NCBI RefSeq assembly: GCF_013415305.1
Contig: NZ_JACBXU010000003.1
Span: 1 to 64,000, forward strand
Direction of reading: 5' to 3'
Origin: Pantoea sp. WMus005
Lineage (GTDB): Bacteria > Pseudomonadota > Gammaproteobacteria > Enterobacterales > Enterobacteriaceae
DNA length: 64,000 nt
The position numbers were made by a program, and so were the translations under genes. This document shows positions 1-8,680 of this stretch, in pieces (within the stretch, counting starts at the first letter, position 1; every line of letters starts with the position of its first letter). The notes under the pieces are model-generated. The model was given only the letters and a program-made list of their open reading frames with translations. It had not been told where the DNA came from and made no database searches.

Positions 1-23
1 AAACCAGTCATTTTATTAGACAT
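1..23 (-). CDS. CspA-family cold-shock protein, first codons only (runs off left edge)
   Basis: Only the first seven codons are in the window. Read on the minus strand from the ATG at 23-21 they give MSNKMTG, the usual N-terminus of CspA/CspG-type cold-shock RNA chaperones. A purine-rich ribosome site (AAGGAA) lies 6-7 bases upstream of the ATG, and a long leader with the family's hallmarks precedes it. The short sequence alone would be weak; the leader makes the call convincing. Which csp paralogue it is cannot be told. Confidence 0.75.
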
Positions 24-194
24 CGATATTTCCTTAATTTATGAGCCACTACGTGGCGAAGATGGCCTGTCTTTCAGAAGGTAACTTACCAGGCTTTTAG
101 GAGGAGACTCACAAAGAAAGGGTATCTAGAGATATCGCTTGCACTGAGGGCTGCTTTACTAAAACTGCTTTGATAAGGTCTGTGTTCCAAACCG
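24..194 (-). ncRNA. cspA-type long 5' untranslated leader with cold box (RNA thermosensor)
   Basis: About 170 bases separate the cold-shock ATG from the likely transcription start. On the minus strand the leader begins CGGTTTGG, then ACAGACC, then AAAGCAGT and AGTAAAGCAG. These match in order the start of the E. coli cspA/cspB/cspG leader (GGTTTGA..ACAGACC..AAAGCAGT..AGTAAGGCA), which is about 160 nt long. In E. coli this leader refolds at low temperature so that the ribosome site opens. The lower part contains GC-rich complementary stretches near the ATG, as expected. Conservation is judged from memory of the E. coli leader; the fold was not computed. Confidence 0.75.
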
Positions 195-201
195 ATGGCG
201 C

Positions 202-231
202 TATTAAGCCATGCCCGATCGACTTTGGCAA
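202..231 (-). promoter_or_regulatory. Putative sigma70 promoter of the cold-shock gene
   Basis: On the minus strand TTGCCA (231-226) and TTAATA (207-202) are separated by 18 bases and lie just upstream of the expected leader start near 194. The spacing and position fit a vegetative promoter. The rest of 232-443 shows no gene; it contains a 14-bp perfect palindrome (TCCGGACGTCCGGA, 256-269) and an inverted repeat near 402-428 of unknown role. Confidence 0.5.
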
Positions 232-443
232 ACATTATTTAATTTAATTCAAACATCCGGACGTCCGGACCCCCCGTATTGATTTGCTTGTCCTTTTTAT
301 ATTCCGGCGTCGGAAAAGGATAATCATCACTGAACGGTCAGAGAATAAAAATCACAGCGCTCAATCGTTGTTGAAAAACTATACGGCGCATTTGCCATAA
401 CGCGCAGCGACAAACAGTATCGCTGCGCCCTGCTCTTTCACTG

Positions 444-1640
444 TCAGGCAAGTTGAGCCTGCTGACGGGCGGCATGTCGCGCCGTCATCACAAAAACAAT
501 AAGACCGGCAACACCCAGCGCAACGCCCACCCAGGCAGTAGAAATCCACCCGTAGCCCAGCGACACCGTCAGGCCACCGAGATATGCACCCATCGCATTG
601 GCAATGTTCAGCGCCGAGTGGTTCATCGCGGCTGCCAGGGTTTGCGAATCATTGGCAACATCCATCAGGCGAATCTGCAGGGACGGCAGCAACACCGAGC
701 AGGTGCCGATCAGGAAGGTCGCCAGCAGTCCGGTTGCCACATGCTGAACCAGCACCGGGAAAGCCAGCATTACCAGCACGTTCCATAACAGCGTCCAGCC
801 AATAATGTTCAGCACCGAACCATCAGCCAGACGGCCGCCGACCAGATTACCGATGATCATCCCCAGCCCAAACGCCACCATCGCCCAGGGGATCAGCGAG
901 GGAGCGATGCCCGCAATGTTAATCAGCGTCGGCGCGATATAACTGAAGATAGCAAACATGCCGCCAAAACCCACTGCACCCACCAGCAGGGTCAGCAGCA
1001 CCTGTGAATTTTTCAGCGCGCCCAGTTCACGCAGCGGATGCGCATCTGCATCGCCAGCCGTGTAAGGCACATAGCGGCCAATCAGCAGGCAGGTGAGCAG
1101 ACCAATCGCGCCGACAAAGGTGAACACCACATGCCAGCTGAAAAGCTGCCCTATCCAGGAGCCCAGCGGCACGCCAATCAGCGTCGCGACGGTCAGTCCC
1201 AGCATCAGTGACGCCAGTGCACGACCACGCCGTTCAATCGGCACCAGTGAAGCCGCCACCAGCGACGCGACGCCAAAATAAGCGCCGTGTGGCAGGCCGG
1301 TGAGAAAGCGCGCTACCAGCAGGCCGTGATAGCTATCAGCCATCGCACTGGCGACATTGCCGATGCTGAACAGCGCCATCAGGATCAGCAGCAGTGACTT
1401 ACGCGCCATCCGCGCCGCCAGTACCGCAATAAACGGTGCACCTACCACCACACCCAGCGCGTAACTGGCGATGGCGTTGCCCGCCTGCGGTTCGGTAATT
1501 GCCAGAGAGCGTGACACATCCGGCAGCAGGCCCATCATGATGAACTCACCGGTACCAATGCCAAAGCCGCCCAGCGCAAGGGCCAGCAATGCCCAGCGGA
1601 CAAAACCGGCATCGTCGGTTTTATGATTTTTTCTTAACAC
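444..1640 (-). CDS. MFS transporter, DHA1-type (AraJ/YdhP-like) exporter
   Basis: 398-residue inner-membrane protein with the length and twelve-helix pattern of the DHA1 drug/sugar efflux branch of the major facilitator superfamily. The N-terminus (GTGEFIMMGLLP after a first hydrophobic helix) is characteristic of the AraJ/YdhP/SotB group, with a positively charged loop ARMARKS after helix 2 and a glycine-rich helix 5 (GVPLGSWIG). The start is a GTG with GGGAA upstream; no good ATG is available in frame. It is monocistronic and divergent from the epimerase gene. The substrate is unknown; proton-driven efflux of sugars, purines or drugs are all seen in the family. Confidence 0.8.
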   Translation of the reverse strand: MLRKNHKTDDAGFVRWALLALALGGFGIGTGEFIMMGLLPDVSRSLAITEPQAGNAIASYALGVVVGAPFIAVLAARMARKSLLLILMALFSIGNVASAMADSYHGLLVARFLTGLPHGAYFGVASLVAASLVPIERRGRALASLMLGLTVATLIGVPLGSWIGQLFSWHVVFTFVGAIGLLTCLLIGRYVPYTAGDADAHPLRELGALKNSQVLLTLLVGAVGFGGMFAIFSYIAPTLINIAGIAPSLIPWAMVAFGLGMIIGNLVGGRLADGSVLNIIGWTLLWNVLVMLAFPVLVQHVATGLLATFLIGTCSVLLPSLQIRLMDVANDSQTLAAAMNHSALNIANAMGAYLGGLTVSLGYGWISTAWVGVALGVAGLIVFVMTARHAARQQAQLA

Positions 1641-1945
1641 AATTGATTCCCAATGGCCTGAGCTGAAAGAACGGAAATGAGCCGGAGGGAGAAAGCAGAA
1701 CGTGTTCCCGTCCGGATGAAGCGGTCAGACTATAAAAAGGAAGAACACGCTTAGCAACCCATTTTGTGATCAGGCGCACACTTGAGACTGCAACAGCGAA
1801 AGCTTTAATCCGTGCAGCTCTGGCGCAAATTGCGCGGTGTCAGTTCACAATCCTGAGAGGTCATCAGGGTGTGTGTCAGGAATGTCTGCTTAACTCGTCG
1901 GCTAGCGTTAACTGACGTAACCGGACACTTAACAGGACTCAGTAA
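1641..1945. other. Intergenic region between divergent MFS and epimerase genes
   Basis: About 305 bases without a credible gene. It must carry the promoters of both flanking genes. A ribosome site AGGACT precedes the epimerase ATG. No clear operator or terminator was seen. Confidence 0.5.
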
Positions 1946-2695
1946 ATGACGACCAGAGTTATTCTTCTTACCGGTGCCAGCGGGCGAATCGGCCGGACGT
2001 TCTTTGCAGCCAGCCAGAATCACTACCGTTTTATCCTGACCGATCGGCGGGAGCCGGACTACGTAATCCCTGTCCCCCACCGTTTTGTCGTGGCGGATCT
2101 GTCACAACCTGATATAGCGGCGACCTTACTGGCCGAAGAGCCTGTCGATACGGTTATCCATCTTGCCGGTATCCCTGATGCACAGGCCAGTTTCGACGAT
2201 TTGTTGCCGGCGAATATCCTCTCCACCACCTGGTTACTCAAGGCAGCAGCCGAACATCGCTGTCGTCGTCTGGTCTTTGCCAGCAGTGCGCAGACTATTG
2301 AAGGCTATCCGAAAGATGTGCAGATCCATCCCGGCATGGCCGTTTCACCTGCGAATCTCTATGGTGTCACCAAATGTTATGGTGAAGCGCTCTGCGCTTT
2401 CTATGCCAGCCAGCATGGTCTGAGTAGCGTGGCGCTAAGAATCGGGGCGTTTGAACCGGCACTGGATAACCGCCAGCATAATGCACGGGATTACAGCGCC
2501 TGGCTCAGTCCCGATGATGCCGTCAGATTGCTGAGCGGTGCTGTCGAAGCAGAGAACATAGCCTTCTTTATTGGCTACGGCATTTCCGATAACCGTTTCA
2601 AACGCTTTGATCTGACACAGACGCGGGAGATGCTGAGCTATACGCCGTCTGATAACGCATTCCGGACATTCAGGCCGGGTGAACTGGATTATTAA
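1946..2695 (+). CDS. NAD(P)-dependent epimerase/dehydratase family protein (uronate dehydrogenase-like)
   Basis: 249-residue extended SDR protein. The N-terminal Rossmann motif TGASGRIG is at residues 9-16 and the catalytic YxxxK is Y139-GVT-K143. A serine pair (FASSAQT, about 111-117) stands in the usual catalytic Ser position. Length and the segment HLAGIPDAQASFDDLLPANI resemble uronate/hexuronate dehydrogenases, which oxidise uronic acids to aldarolactones with NAD. The substrate cannot be fixed from sequence; a nucleotide-sugar epimerase would normally be longer (over 300 residues). It stands alone, with no sugar operon next to it. Confidence 0.7.
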   Translation: MTTRVILLTGASGRIGRTFFAASQNHYRFILTDRREPDYVIPVPHRFVVADLSQPDIAATLLAEEPVDTVIHLAGIPDAQASFDDLLPANILSTTWLLKAAAEHRCRRLVFASSAQTIEGYPKDVQIHPGMAVSPANLYGVTKCYGEALCAFYASQHGLSSVALRIGAFEPALDNRQHNARDYSAWLSPDDAVRLLSGAVEAENIAFFIGYGISDNRFKRFDLTQTREMLSYTPSDNAFRTFRPGELDY

Positions 2696-2818
2696 ACCGT
2701 GCCGATCTGGAGCCGGGTTGTTACGCTTACCCTCCATACCCGCCGGCGAATTCGGCGGGAGTTTCATTGTGACTGCCAGAGACTGAATCCAGACTTAATA
2801 TGGCCTCAAGGAAGCTAC

Positions 2819-3712
2819 TCATTGCGAGCCTGTATTCACCCGGCGGCCAATGTCTTTCAGCTGTGAATATTTCTCCAGCAGCTGTGGACCATCATCCAGG
2901 CTCATGGCAAACATCCACATATAGGTCATGACCGAATAGATGTGACCCGCATCGGTGCCGCCACGGCCTGACATCACCGCGATAGTGACAGCAAACAGCA
3001 GCGCCGCGACGCTACCGATCGCCAGATAACCACACGCTTCCCGATCGGAGAGGCGAATCCGCAGGCTGGCCAGCACGCCATAGTGACGGCCCAGAGACGC
3101 GGCGTTTGCGTTGCTGACAAAACTCACCTCTTTCTCCAGCCGGTTATTCAGACGACCAAAGAGCGCGTCGTTTTTGCGGGTAAACCCCGGCAGGAAACAG
3201 GCGAAGAACAACAGGATCGCCAGGCAGCCTGCGCCGGTCCAGAACTCGATAGCCAGCAGCATCACGGCGGCACCGGTCATCGACGCCAGCGACGTGATCA
3301 GCACCGGCAGATGCTTCTCGAAAAAGTCGACAAACTCCCGTGACAACGCCACGCGTGCAGCAATGGTAGATGCGCTGTGGTTTTCGCTACGCTGCGCCAC
3401 AATTACCGGCACGGCCAGCTCAGCGTAGATGCGGGCAAAGGTGCGGGTATCCACGCTGCGTCGTGCTGCGCCGATGGCCCACATGGTAAAGACCATCGCC
3501 GCATAGAGTACCGCGTGCCATGTCCTGCCGGAGATGATCGCATTGATCGCAAACCCCGCCAGCAGCGGATAGAGGAGATACATGAAATTTTCCGCCACCA
3601 CCAGCAGCAGTGTAAGGAACAGCTTGCGGCTATGGCGACGGCCGAGCATTTTTAATGTCAGAATAGCGCTGCGGGGAGCCGCAACAGTAAGGATCGTTTT
3701 TGAGGAATGCAT
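2819..3712 (-). CDS. ABC transporter six-transmembrane domain protein without ATPase domain
   Basis: About 297 residues from the ATG at 3712 (MHSSKTILTV). An upstream in-frame start at 3754 would run through an operator and is disfavoured. The protein shows only the membrane domain of a type IV ABC exporter: hydrophobic segments at roughly 30-60, 65-90, 140-190 and 245-280, with a cytoplasmic stretch ending LEKYSQLKDIGRR. No Walker A, signature or Walker B motif follows, and no ATPase gene is adjacent. This matches the family annotated as ABC transporter six-transmembrane domain-containing protein. It is divergent from a TetR gene, with two palindromes between them, so it is probably the TetR target. 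Its function is unknown; it may need an ATPase encoded elsewhere or may act as a membrane sensor. Confidence 0.7.
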   Translation of the reverse strand: MHSSKTILTVAAPRSAILTLKMLGRRHSRKLFLTLLLVVAENFMYLLYPLLAGFAINAIISGRTWHAVLYAAMVFTMWAIGAARRSVDTRTFARIYAELAVPVIVAQRSENHSASTIAARVALSREFVDFFEKHLPVLITSLASMTGAAVMLLAIEFWTGAGCLAILLFFACFLPGFTRKNDALFGRLNNRLEKEVSFVSNANAASLGRHYGVLASLRIRLSDREACGYLAIGSVAALLFAVTIAVMSGRGGTDAGHIYSVMTYMWMFAMSLDDGPQLLEKYSQLKDIGRRVNTGSQ

Positions 3713-3737
3713 ATTTTCTGTTTCTGATATCATCACT

Positions 3738-3755
3738 CTTGAGCGGTTGCTCAAG
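3738..3755. promoter_or_regulatory. Palindromic operator 1 (TetR site)
   Basis: Arms CTTGAGC and GCTCAAG around the centre GGTT form an 18-bp site, 26 bases upstream of the six-TM gene's ATG. The same core TGAGC-N4-GCTCA recurs at 3772-3789. The arrangement suits a TetR dimer repressing both divergent genes. Confidence 0.7.
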
Positions 3756-3771
3756 TATGAAAAGCAGTCTA

Positions 3772-3789
3772 TTTGAGCAACCGCTCAAA
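3772..3789. promoter_or_regulatory. Palindromic operator 2 (TetR site)
   Basis: Arms TTTGAGC and GCTCAAA around the centre AACC. The core is the reverse complement of operator 1, with 34 bp (about three helical turns) between centres. It lies 27 bases before the TetR ATG, so binding here would give autoregulation. Confidence 0.7.
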
Positions 3790-3816
3790 GTCAACGTGAC
3801 CGTTATTGGGAGAATA

Positions 3817-4392
3817 ATGAAAGAGTCAGCTGAAGCACTGAGAATCAAAATACTGGATGCAGCGATAGTGCTGTTTATCGAAAAAGGGATCGAAAAAGTC
3901 ACCACCCGGGAACTCACCGAGTCCGTGGGGATTTCGCGCAGTCATATCTACCACTATTTCAGTAACTGGCAGACGCTCTGCCTGGCGGCGCTGGAGCGTT
4001 TTATGCGAGTGGATTTCGAAGCGTTTGCTGACTCCCTGACGCTGCTCACGCCCCGCCAGCGTTTACTCACTCTGTTTGAAAGCCATCTGCCGAGCGCACC
4101 CGATGCGACCTGGCAACTCTATGCCTCGTTCTGGCAGACCGCTGCCCACAATGAAGCCTATGCTACGCTGGCCGATGAGATGACAACGGTGTGGCAGGGG
4201 CTGGTGGAAGGCATTATTCGTGACGGCGTCACGGATAATACGTTTCACTGTGCTGATGTGCCTCGCACTGCCAGGCAGATCAGCGCCATGCTCAACGGTT
4301 ATGCCGACCTGCTGACCATCAATCCTTCTGAAAAGAAAGCATTTGAGGCACTGGCAGACTTAAATCAATTTATTGATATTGTCCTGTCATAA
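3817..4392 (+). CDS. TetR/AcrR-family transcriptional regulator
   Basis: 191 residues from the ATG at 3817, which has GGGAGA five bases upstream. A longer reading from 3700 would translate through both operators and is rejected. The N-terminal helix-turn-helix covers about residues 10-55 (ILDAAIVLFIEKGIEKVTTRELTESVGISRSHIYHYFSNWQ, quoted in parts: TTRELTESVG and SRSHIYHYF). The C-terminal ligand domain is the TetR_C_6/BetI-like type. It probably represses itself and the divergent six-TM gene; the ligand is unknown. Confidence 0.85.
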   Translation: MKESAEALRIKILDAAIVLFIEKGIEKVTTRELTESVGISRSHIYHYFSNWQTLCLAALERFMRVDFEAFADSLTLLTPRQRLLTLFESHLPSAPDATWQLYASFWQTAAHNEAYATLADEMTTVWQGLVEGIIRDGVTDNTFHCADVPRTARQISAMLNGYADLLTINPSEKKAFEALADLNQFIDIVLS

Positions 4393-4865
4393 AACTGTTC
4401 ATCCGGTTTATTAACGACACGAGAACGGCCAGATATTAATTAAATGTTAATGAAAGGTTTATTATTTTAATTATTGTGCGCTTTTTGCCCGCAATAAATG
4501 CGGCTTCGCCAGTTAAACTGACTTATGCTTTTTCCGTCTGAAAAGTCCCCTTTTTGATAGCGTTTTTTGCGGGAAACAGCTGTTTACACAGATTATTATC
4601 ATTGATTTAGCGCAAGGTGAATCGGGTAAGTTGGTGTTTTTACGCCATTAATTAGAAAACTATGAGCGAAGCGGCAAGGATGTACACGGTCACAAACCCA
4701 CCAACTGATTGATTACTAAAGCAAAGAATCCGCTATCTGCCGATAAAATTAATCATTGAGTCGGACCTTAAAAACCCCTATATTGGCCGCGCTTTATACA
4801 TAGCCACCCCTTTTAATTTATTTATTCAACTGTGACGCTACGCCCGTTACGGTTGTAGGAGAGAT
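4393..4865 (+). promoter_or_regulatory. 473-bp AT-rich leader region before dat-ddc
   Basis: No gene is visible. The region is markedly AT-rich compared with its neighbours and ends in a strong ribosome site (AGGAGAG, 4857-4863) before dat. An imperfect hairpin lies near 4472-4500. A GATTATTATCATTGATTTA stretch at 4591-4609 recalls a Fur box but matches too poorly to call. The length leaves room for control of dat-ddc that cannot be defined here. Confidence 0.4.
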
Positions 4866-6251
4866 ATGATGACGGATAAAGTCCGTATTGATAGTTTGAA
4901 TGCACAGAACGTAAACGCAACCAACGAAACCTATTTAGCCCGTCAGGCTGAATTTGAATCAAACGTTCGCAGTTATCCGCGCAAATTGCCGTTCGCAATT
5001 GCGAAAGCTCAGGGCGTCTGGATCACTGACGTCGAGAATAATCAGTATCTCGACTGTCTTGCGGGTGCAGGAACGCTGGCACTGGGACATAACCATCCAG
5101 ACGTTCTGCAGAGTATTCAACATGTCATTACCAGCGGCTTGCCGTTACATACTCTTGATTTAACTACGCCTTTAAAAGATGAGTTCTCTGAGTACCTGCT
5201 CTCCTTATTACCGGGCCAGGGCAAAGAGTACTGCCTGCAATTTACCGGCCCATCTGGAGCAGATGCCGTAGAAGCGGCGCTGAAACTGGCGAAAAAGCAC
5301 ACCGGCCGTTCCGGCATCATAAGCTTCTCTGGTGCATATCACGGTATGACCCACGGTGCCCTGTCGGTCACCGGCAATCTCTCTCCGAAAGAAGCCGTTG
5401 ATGGCATGATGCCGGAAGTGCAGTTCATGCCTTATCCGCACCTCTATCGCTGCCCGCTGGGCATTGGCGGTGAAGCGGGCGTGAAAGCTCTGACTTACTA
5501 CTTCGAAAACCTGATCAACGACGTTGAAAGCGGCGTTCGTAAACCAGCAGCCGTGATTCTGGAAGCAGTTCAGGGCGAAGGCGGTGTTAACCCGGCTCCG
5601 GCTGAGTGGCTGCAGCGCATCCGTAAAGTGACCAAAGAGCATGGCATTCTGCTGATTATCGACGAAGTCCAGGCGGGTATCGCCCGCACCGGTAAATTCT
5701 TCGCCTTTGAGCACGCTGGTATCGAACCAGACATCATTGTGATGTCCAAAGCGGTCGGCGGCGGTCTGCCACTGGCAGTGCTGGGCATTAAGAAAGAGTT
5801 CGACGCCTGGTCTCCGGGTCACCACACCGGCACCTTCCGCGGTAACCAGCTGGCAATGGCCACCGGCCTGACCACGCTGAAACTGCTGAAAGATAACAAT
5901 ATCGCTGACAAAGTTGCGGCACAGGGCGAATGGCTGAAAGGTAAACTGGGTGAGCTGCAACAGCGCTATCCGGTTATCGGCAATGTGCGCGGTCTGGGTC
6001 TGATGATCGGTATCGAGCTGGTTAAACCTGACGAAGCCGCTGACCACATGGGCAGTTTCCCGGCAGACGGCGAACTGTCTGCGCTGGTTCAGAAGAAATG
6101 TTTCGAGAACGGCCTGATTCTGGAGCGTGGCGGGCGTCACGGCAGCGTATTACGTCTGCTGCCTTCCCTGCTGATCACGGATGCAGAACTTGACGTGTTT
6201 ATGGATAAATTTGAAAACGCCCTGCTGTCAGCTGGCGTGAAACCAGTTTGA
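4866..6251 (+). CDS. dat: Diaminobutyrate--2-oxoglutarate transaminase
   Basis: 461-residue class III PLP aminotransferase that makes L-2,4-diaminobutyrate from aspartate semialdehyde with glutamate as amino donor. Visible family marks are the cofactor-binding segment [18 protein letters not shown] (about 120-138), [20 protein letters not shown] with the PLP-ring aspartate, and the PLP lysine in [13 protein letters not shown] (about 293-305). Two ATG codons stand in tandem at 4866 and 4869; the first is listed. The gene is followed 14 bases later by ddc, so the two form an operon giving 1,3-diaminopropane. Length and motifs match the Acinetobacter and Enterobacter enzymes. Confidence 0.93.
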   Translation: MMTDKVRIDSLNAQNVNATNETYLARQAEFESNVRSYPRKLPFAIAKAQGVWITDVENNQYLDCLAGAGTLALGHNHPDVLQSIQHVITSGLPLHTLDLTTPLKDEFSEYLLSLLPGQGKEYCLQFTGPSGADAVEAALKLAKKHTGRSGIISFSGAYHGMTHGALSVTGNLSPKEAVDGMMPEVQFMPYPHLYRCPLGIGGEAGVKALTYYFENLINDVESGVRKPAAVILEAVQGEGGVNPAPAEWLQRIRKVTKEHGILLIIDEVQAGIARTGKFFAFEHAGIEPDIIVMSKAVGGGLPLAVLGIKKEFDAWSPGHHTGTFRGNQLAMATGLTTLKLLKDNNIADKVAAQGEWLKGKLGELQQRYPVIGNVRGLGLMIGIELVKPDEAADHMGSFPADGELSALVQKKCFENGLILERGGRHGSVLRLLPSLLITDAELDVFMDKFENALLSAGVKPV

Positions 6252-6265
6252 GTGGAGTGAATGCA

Positions 6266-7732
6266 ATGTCCCGGTTAAACCCGATTCTGGCGGCCTCAGC
6301 ACAGAGTACCGAGGCCTACCAGCAGGCGATTGCCCAGAGTAGTGCGGCTGTCGTCAAGTGGCTGGAACAACCTGAGATGTATCAGGGAAAAACCGTCGCA
6401 GAGCTACGCGAGCGCATCACGCTGGACTTTAATCCTCAGGGCCTGGGCAACCAGGCCGCGATTGAACGCGCTATTGAGTACTTCCTCAAAGACAGCCTGT
6501 CGGTGCATCACCCACAGTGTGTGGCACACCTGCACTGTCCGAGCCTGGTCATCAGCCAGGCGGCGGAAGTGCTGATCAACGCCACCAACCAGAGCATGGA
6601 TTCATGGGATCAGGCACCGTCTGCCACCCTGATTGAAATGAAGCTGATTGAATGGCTGCGTACCCAGGTAGGGTATCAGCCTGGCGACGCGGGCGTCTTC
6701 ACCAGCGGCGGCACCCAGAGCAATCTGATGGGTCTGATGCTGGCGCGTGACGCCTGGTTTGCCCGTCAGGGACACTCTGTTCAGCAGGATGGCTTAACCG
6801 GCGATCTGAAGAAGATTAAAGTCTTCTGCTCAGAGAACGCACACTTCTCCGTTCAGAAGAACATGGCGCTGTTGGGTCTGGGTTATCAGTCTGTCACGCA
6901 GGTGAAATGTGACCGCTATGCCCGCATGGATATGGATGACCTGCGCCATAAGCTTGCTGCATCTAAAGCCAACGGCGAAAACATTCTGGCGATCGTTGCC
7001 ACAGCCGGTACCACCGATGCCGGTGCGATCGATCCACTGCGTGAAATCGCGGCGCTGGCGGCGGAAGAGAACATCTGGGTGCACGTTGATGCGGCCTGGG
7101 GCGGCGCACTGCTGCTCTCAGAAAAGTATCGCGACTATCTGGATGGCATTGAGCTGGTGGATTCCATCACCCTCGACTTCCACAAGCAGTTCTTCCAGAC
7201 CATCAGCTGTGGCGCTTTCCTGCTGAAGGAAGCGCGTCACTATGAACTGATGCGCTATCAGGCGGCTTACCTGAACTCTGAGTTCGATGAAGCCCAGGGC
7301 GTGCCGAATCTGGTGTCTAAATCGCTGCAGACCACCCGCCGTTTTGATGCACTGAAACTGTGGATGGGGCTGGAAGCGCTGGGTCAGAAGCAGTATGCCG
7401 AAATCATCGATCATGGTGTGACACTGGCACAACAGGTTGCACAATATGTTGATGAGCAGCCTGCACTGGAGCTGGTCATGAAGCCACAACTGGCCAGCGT
7501 GCTGTTCCGCTATCGTCCGGCAAATCTGGGGCACTTCAGCAATGCAGATATCGCTCTGCTGAACCAGCGTATTGGTGATGCCCTGCTGGAATCAGGACGT
7601 GCTAACGTCGGTGTGACCGAGCATGATGGCGTAACCTGCCTGAAGATGACCCTGCTGAACCCGACGGTGACACTGGAAGATATCAAAGTGTTGCTGACGC
7701 TGGTCGAGACCACGGCACAACAGCTGGTGTAA
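6266..7732 (+). CDS. ddc: L-2,4-diaminobutyrate decarboxylase
   Basis: 488 residues from the ATG at 6266, preceded by GGAGTG; an in-frame TTG at 6248 overlapping dat is possible but less likely. It is a group II PLP decarboxylase (glutamate/aromatic amino acid decarboxylase fold). The PLP lysine sits in SITLDFHKQFFQ, the conserved VDAAWGG segment precedes it, and TSGGTQSNLMGLMLAR is the cofactor phosphate region. It converts diaminobutyrate to 1,3-diaminopropane and completes the two-step pathway started by dat. A good terminator follows, so dat-ddc is a closed two-gene unit. Confidence 0.93.
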   Translation: MSRLNPILAASAQSTEAYQQAIAQSSAAVVKWLEQPEMYQGKTVAELRERITLDFNPQGLGNQAAIERAIEYFLKDSLSVHHPQCVAHLHCPSLVISQAAEVLINATNQSMDSWDQAPSATLIEMKLIEWLRTQVGYQPGDAGVFTSGGTQSNLMGLMLARDAWFARQGHSVQQDGLTGDLKKIKVFCSENAHFSVQKNMALLGLGYQSVTQVKCDRYARMDMDDLRHKLAASKANGENILAIVATAGTTDAGAIDPLREIAALAAEENIWVHVDAAWGGALLLSEKYRDYLDGIELVDSITLDFHKQFFQTISCGAFLLKEARHYELMRYQAAYLNSEFDEAQGVPNLVSKSLQTTRRFDALKLWMGLEALGQKQYAEIIDHGVTLAQQVAQYVDEQPALELVMKPQLASVLFRYRPANLGHFSNADIALLNQRIGDALLESGRANVGVTEHDGVTCLKMTLLNPTVTLEDIKVLLTLVETTAQQLV

Positions 7733-7764
7733 TCGCGCCAGGCTGATGGGTCGTAATGAATGAA

Positions 7765-7790
7765 AGGCTCCCTTGTGGAGCCTTTTTTTT
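7765..7790 (+). terminator. Rho-independent terminator after ddc
   Basis: The stem AGGCTCC (7765-7771) pairs with GGAGCCT (7777-7783) and is followed by an uninterrupted T run to 7790. It lies 33 bases past the ddc stop. Confidence 0.9.
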
Positions 7791-8003
7791 GGTTTTCGCC
7801 GGGAAGTCTGACACGTGGAACTCAATGTACTGCTGCTATGTACAAATGAATGTAAATATAAGCATACAGAAAAAATTCAGCGCATTAGCTTGCAAGAGTG
7901 ACATAAAATAATGAGTTTGAATAAAATAGTAGCGATTGCCACGGAATAAACCACAAAATAATGGACGTTTATGTGGCGCAAACTCCAATTAAGGATCTGA
8001 TAA

Positions 8004-8510
8004 ATGCGCAGGATTACAACACTCACAATAGGATTACTGGCTGCTACCTCTCTTTCAACCGGCCTTGCAACCGCCGCACAGCCTTTAGCGACGCTTGCGC
8101 CCTATCCTCAGGCAGAGAAAGGAAATATTCGACAGGTCATTGAGTTGCCGACACGTCAGAATGAATCGTCTTATAAGATTGAGCTGTTGATAGGCCAGAC
8201 ACTTGAAGTGGACTGTAACCAGCACGTCCTCGCTGGAAAGTTGCAGGTCGGAACCGTACAGGGCTGGGGCTACGATTACTTTGTCTTTAAGACCCCAGAA
8301 AAAGCAGATGCTGCCATGACAATGTCGACAATGATGGCCTGCCCCGACGGTAACAAAAGGAAGAAGTTTGTGACGGCTAACCTGGGTACCGCTGGCATGC
8401 TGAATTACAACAGTAAGCTGCCGATCGTGGTCTATACCCCGGCGAATGTAGAGGTTAAGTATCGCACCTGGAAAGCAAGCGAAACGCTCGGGAGCGCTCA
8501 GCAGAAATAA
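8004..8510 (+). CDS. eco: Ecotin, periplasmic serine protease inhibitor
   Basis: 168 residues with a signal peptide (about 1-24, ending LATAA). The mature part follows E. coli ecotin closely: [59 protein letters not shown] and VKYR. The disulfide cysteines are Cys71 and Cys113, and the P1 residue of the reactive site is Met110 in STM-MAC. It forms a dimer that inhibits trypsin-fold proteases such as elastase, chymotrypsin and trypsin. Odd point: the stretch between the two cysteines is five residues longer than in E. coli, the extra residues lying just before the reactive site. It is monocistronic. Confidence 0.95.
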   Translation: MRRITTLTIGLLAATSLSTGLATAAQPLATLAPYPQAEKGNIRQVIELPTRQNESSYKIELLIGQTLEVDCNQHVLAGKLQVGTVQGWGYDYFVFKTPEKADAAMTMSTMMACPDGNKRKKFVTANLGTAGMLNYNSKLPIVVYTPANVEVKYRTWKASETLGSAQQK

Positions 8511-8543
8511 CCGCGGGCTGCTATTGATTAACGCCTCCCGCCC

Positions 8544-8573
8544 TTAAGGCAGGTGCTCATTGACCTGCCTTAA
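8544..8573 (+). terminator. Perfect hairpin downstream of eco
   Basis: An 11-bp perfect stem, TTAAGGCAGGT with ACCTGCCTTAA, and an 8-base loop lie 33 bases after the ecotin stop. No T run follows, so it may be a 3'-end-stabilising structure or a factor-dependent terminator. Confidence 0.5.
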
Positions 8574-8680
8574 ATCAGCAGACCGCCCTCTGTTCTCTCC
8601 GGCTTACTCATACATCATTCCTCTTTTCACCGCCTGACGGCACATTAACACCTGCCATATGTCATGTAATCTCGCGCTTA

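Noticed and set aside
402..428. Inverted repeat as terminator of the MFS gene
   Set aside because: The stem (GCGCAGCGA/TCGCTGCGC) is good, but no T run follows on the minus strand and it lies very close to the stop codon.
3700..3816. N-terminal extension of the TetR gene
   Set aside because: It would translate across both operator palindromes and the likely promoter; the ATG at 3817 has a good ribosome site and fits family length.
4591..4609. Fur-like box upstream of dat-ddc
   Set aside because: Only about half of the 19 consensus positions agree, which is expected in AT-rich DNA.
5208..6140. 310-codon minus-strand frame inside dat
   Set aside because: Antisense shadow of dat; composition rich in Gln/His/Arg, with no family resemblance.
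6248..6265. TTG start of ddc overlapping the dat stop
   Set aside because: The ATG at 6266 has a properly spaced GGAG; the TTG has no better ribosome site.
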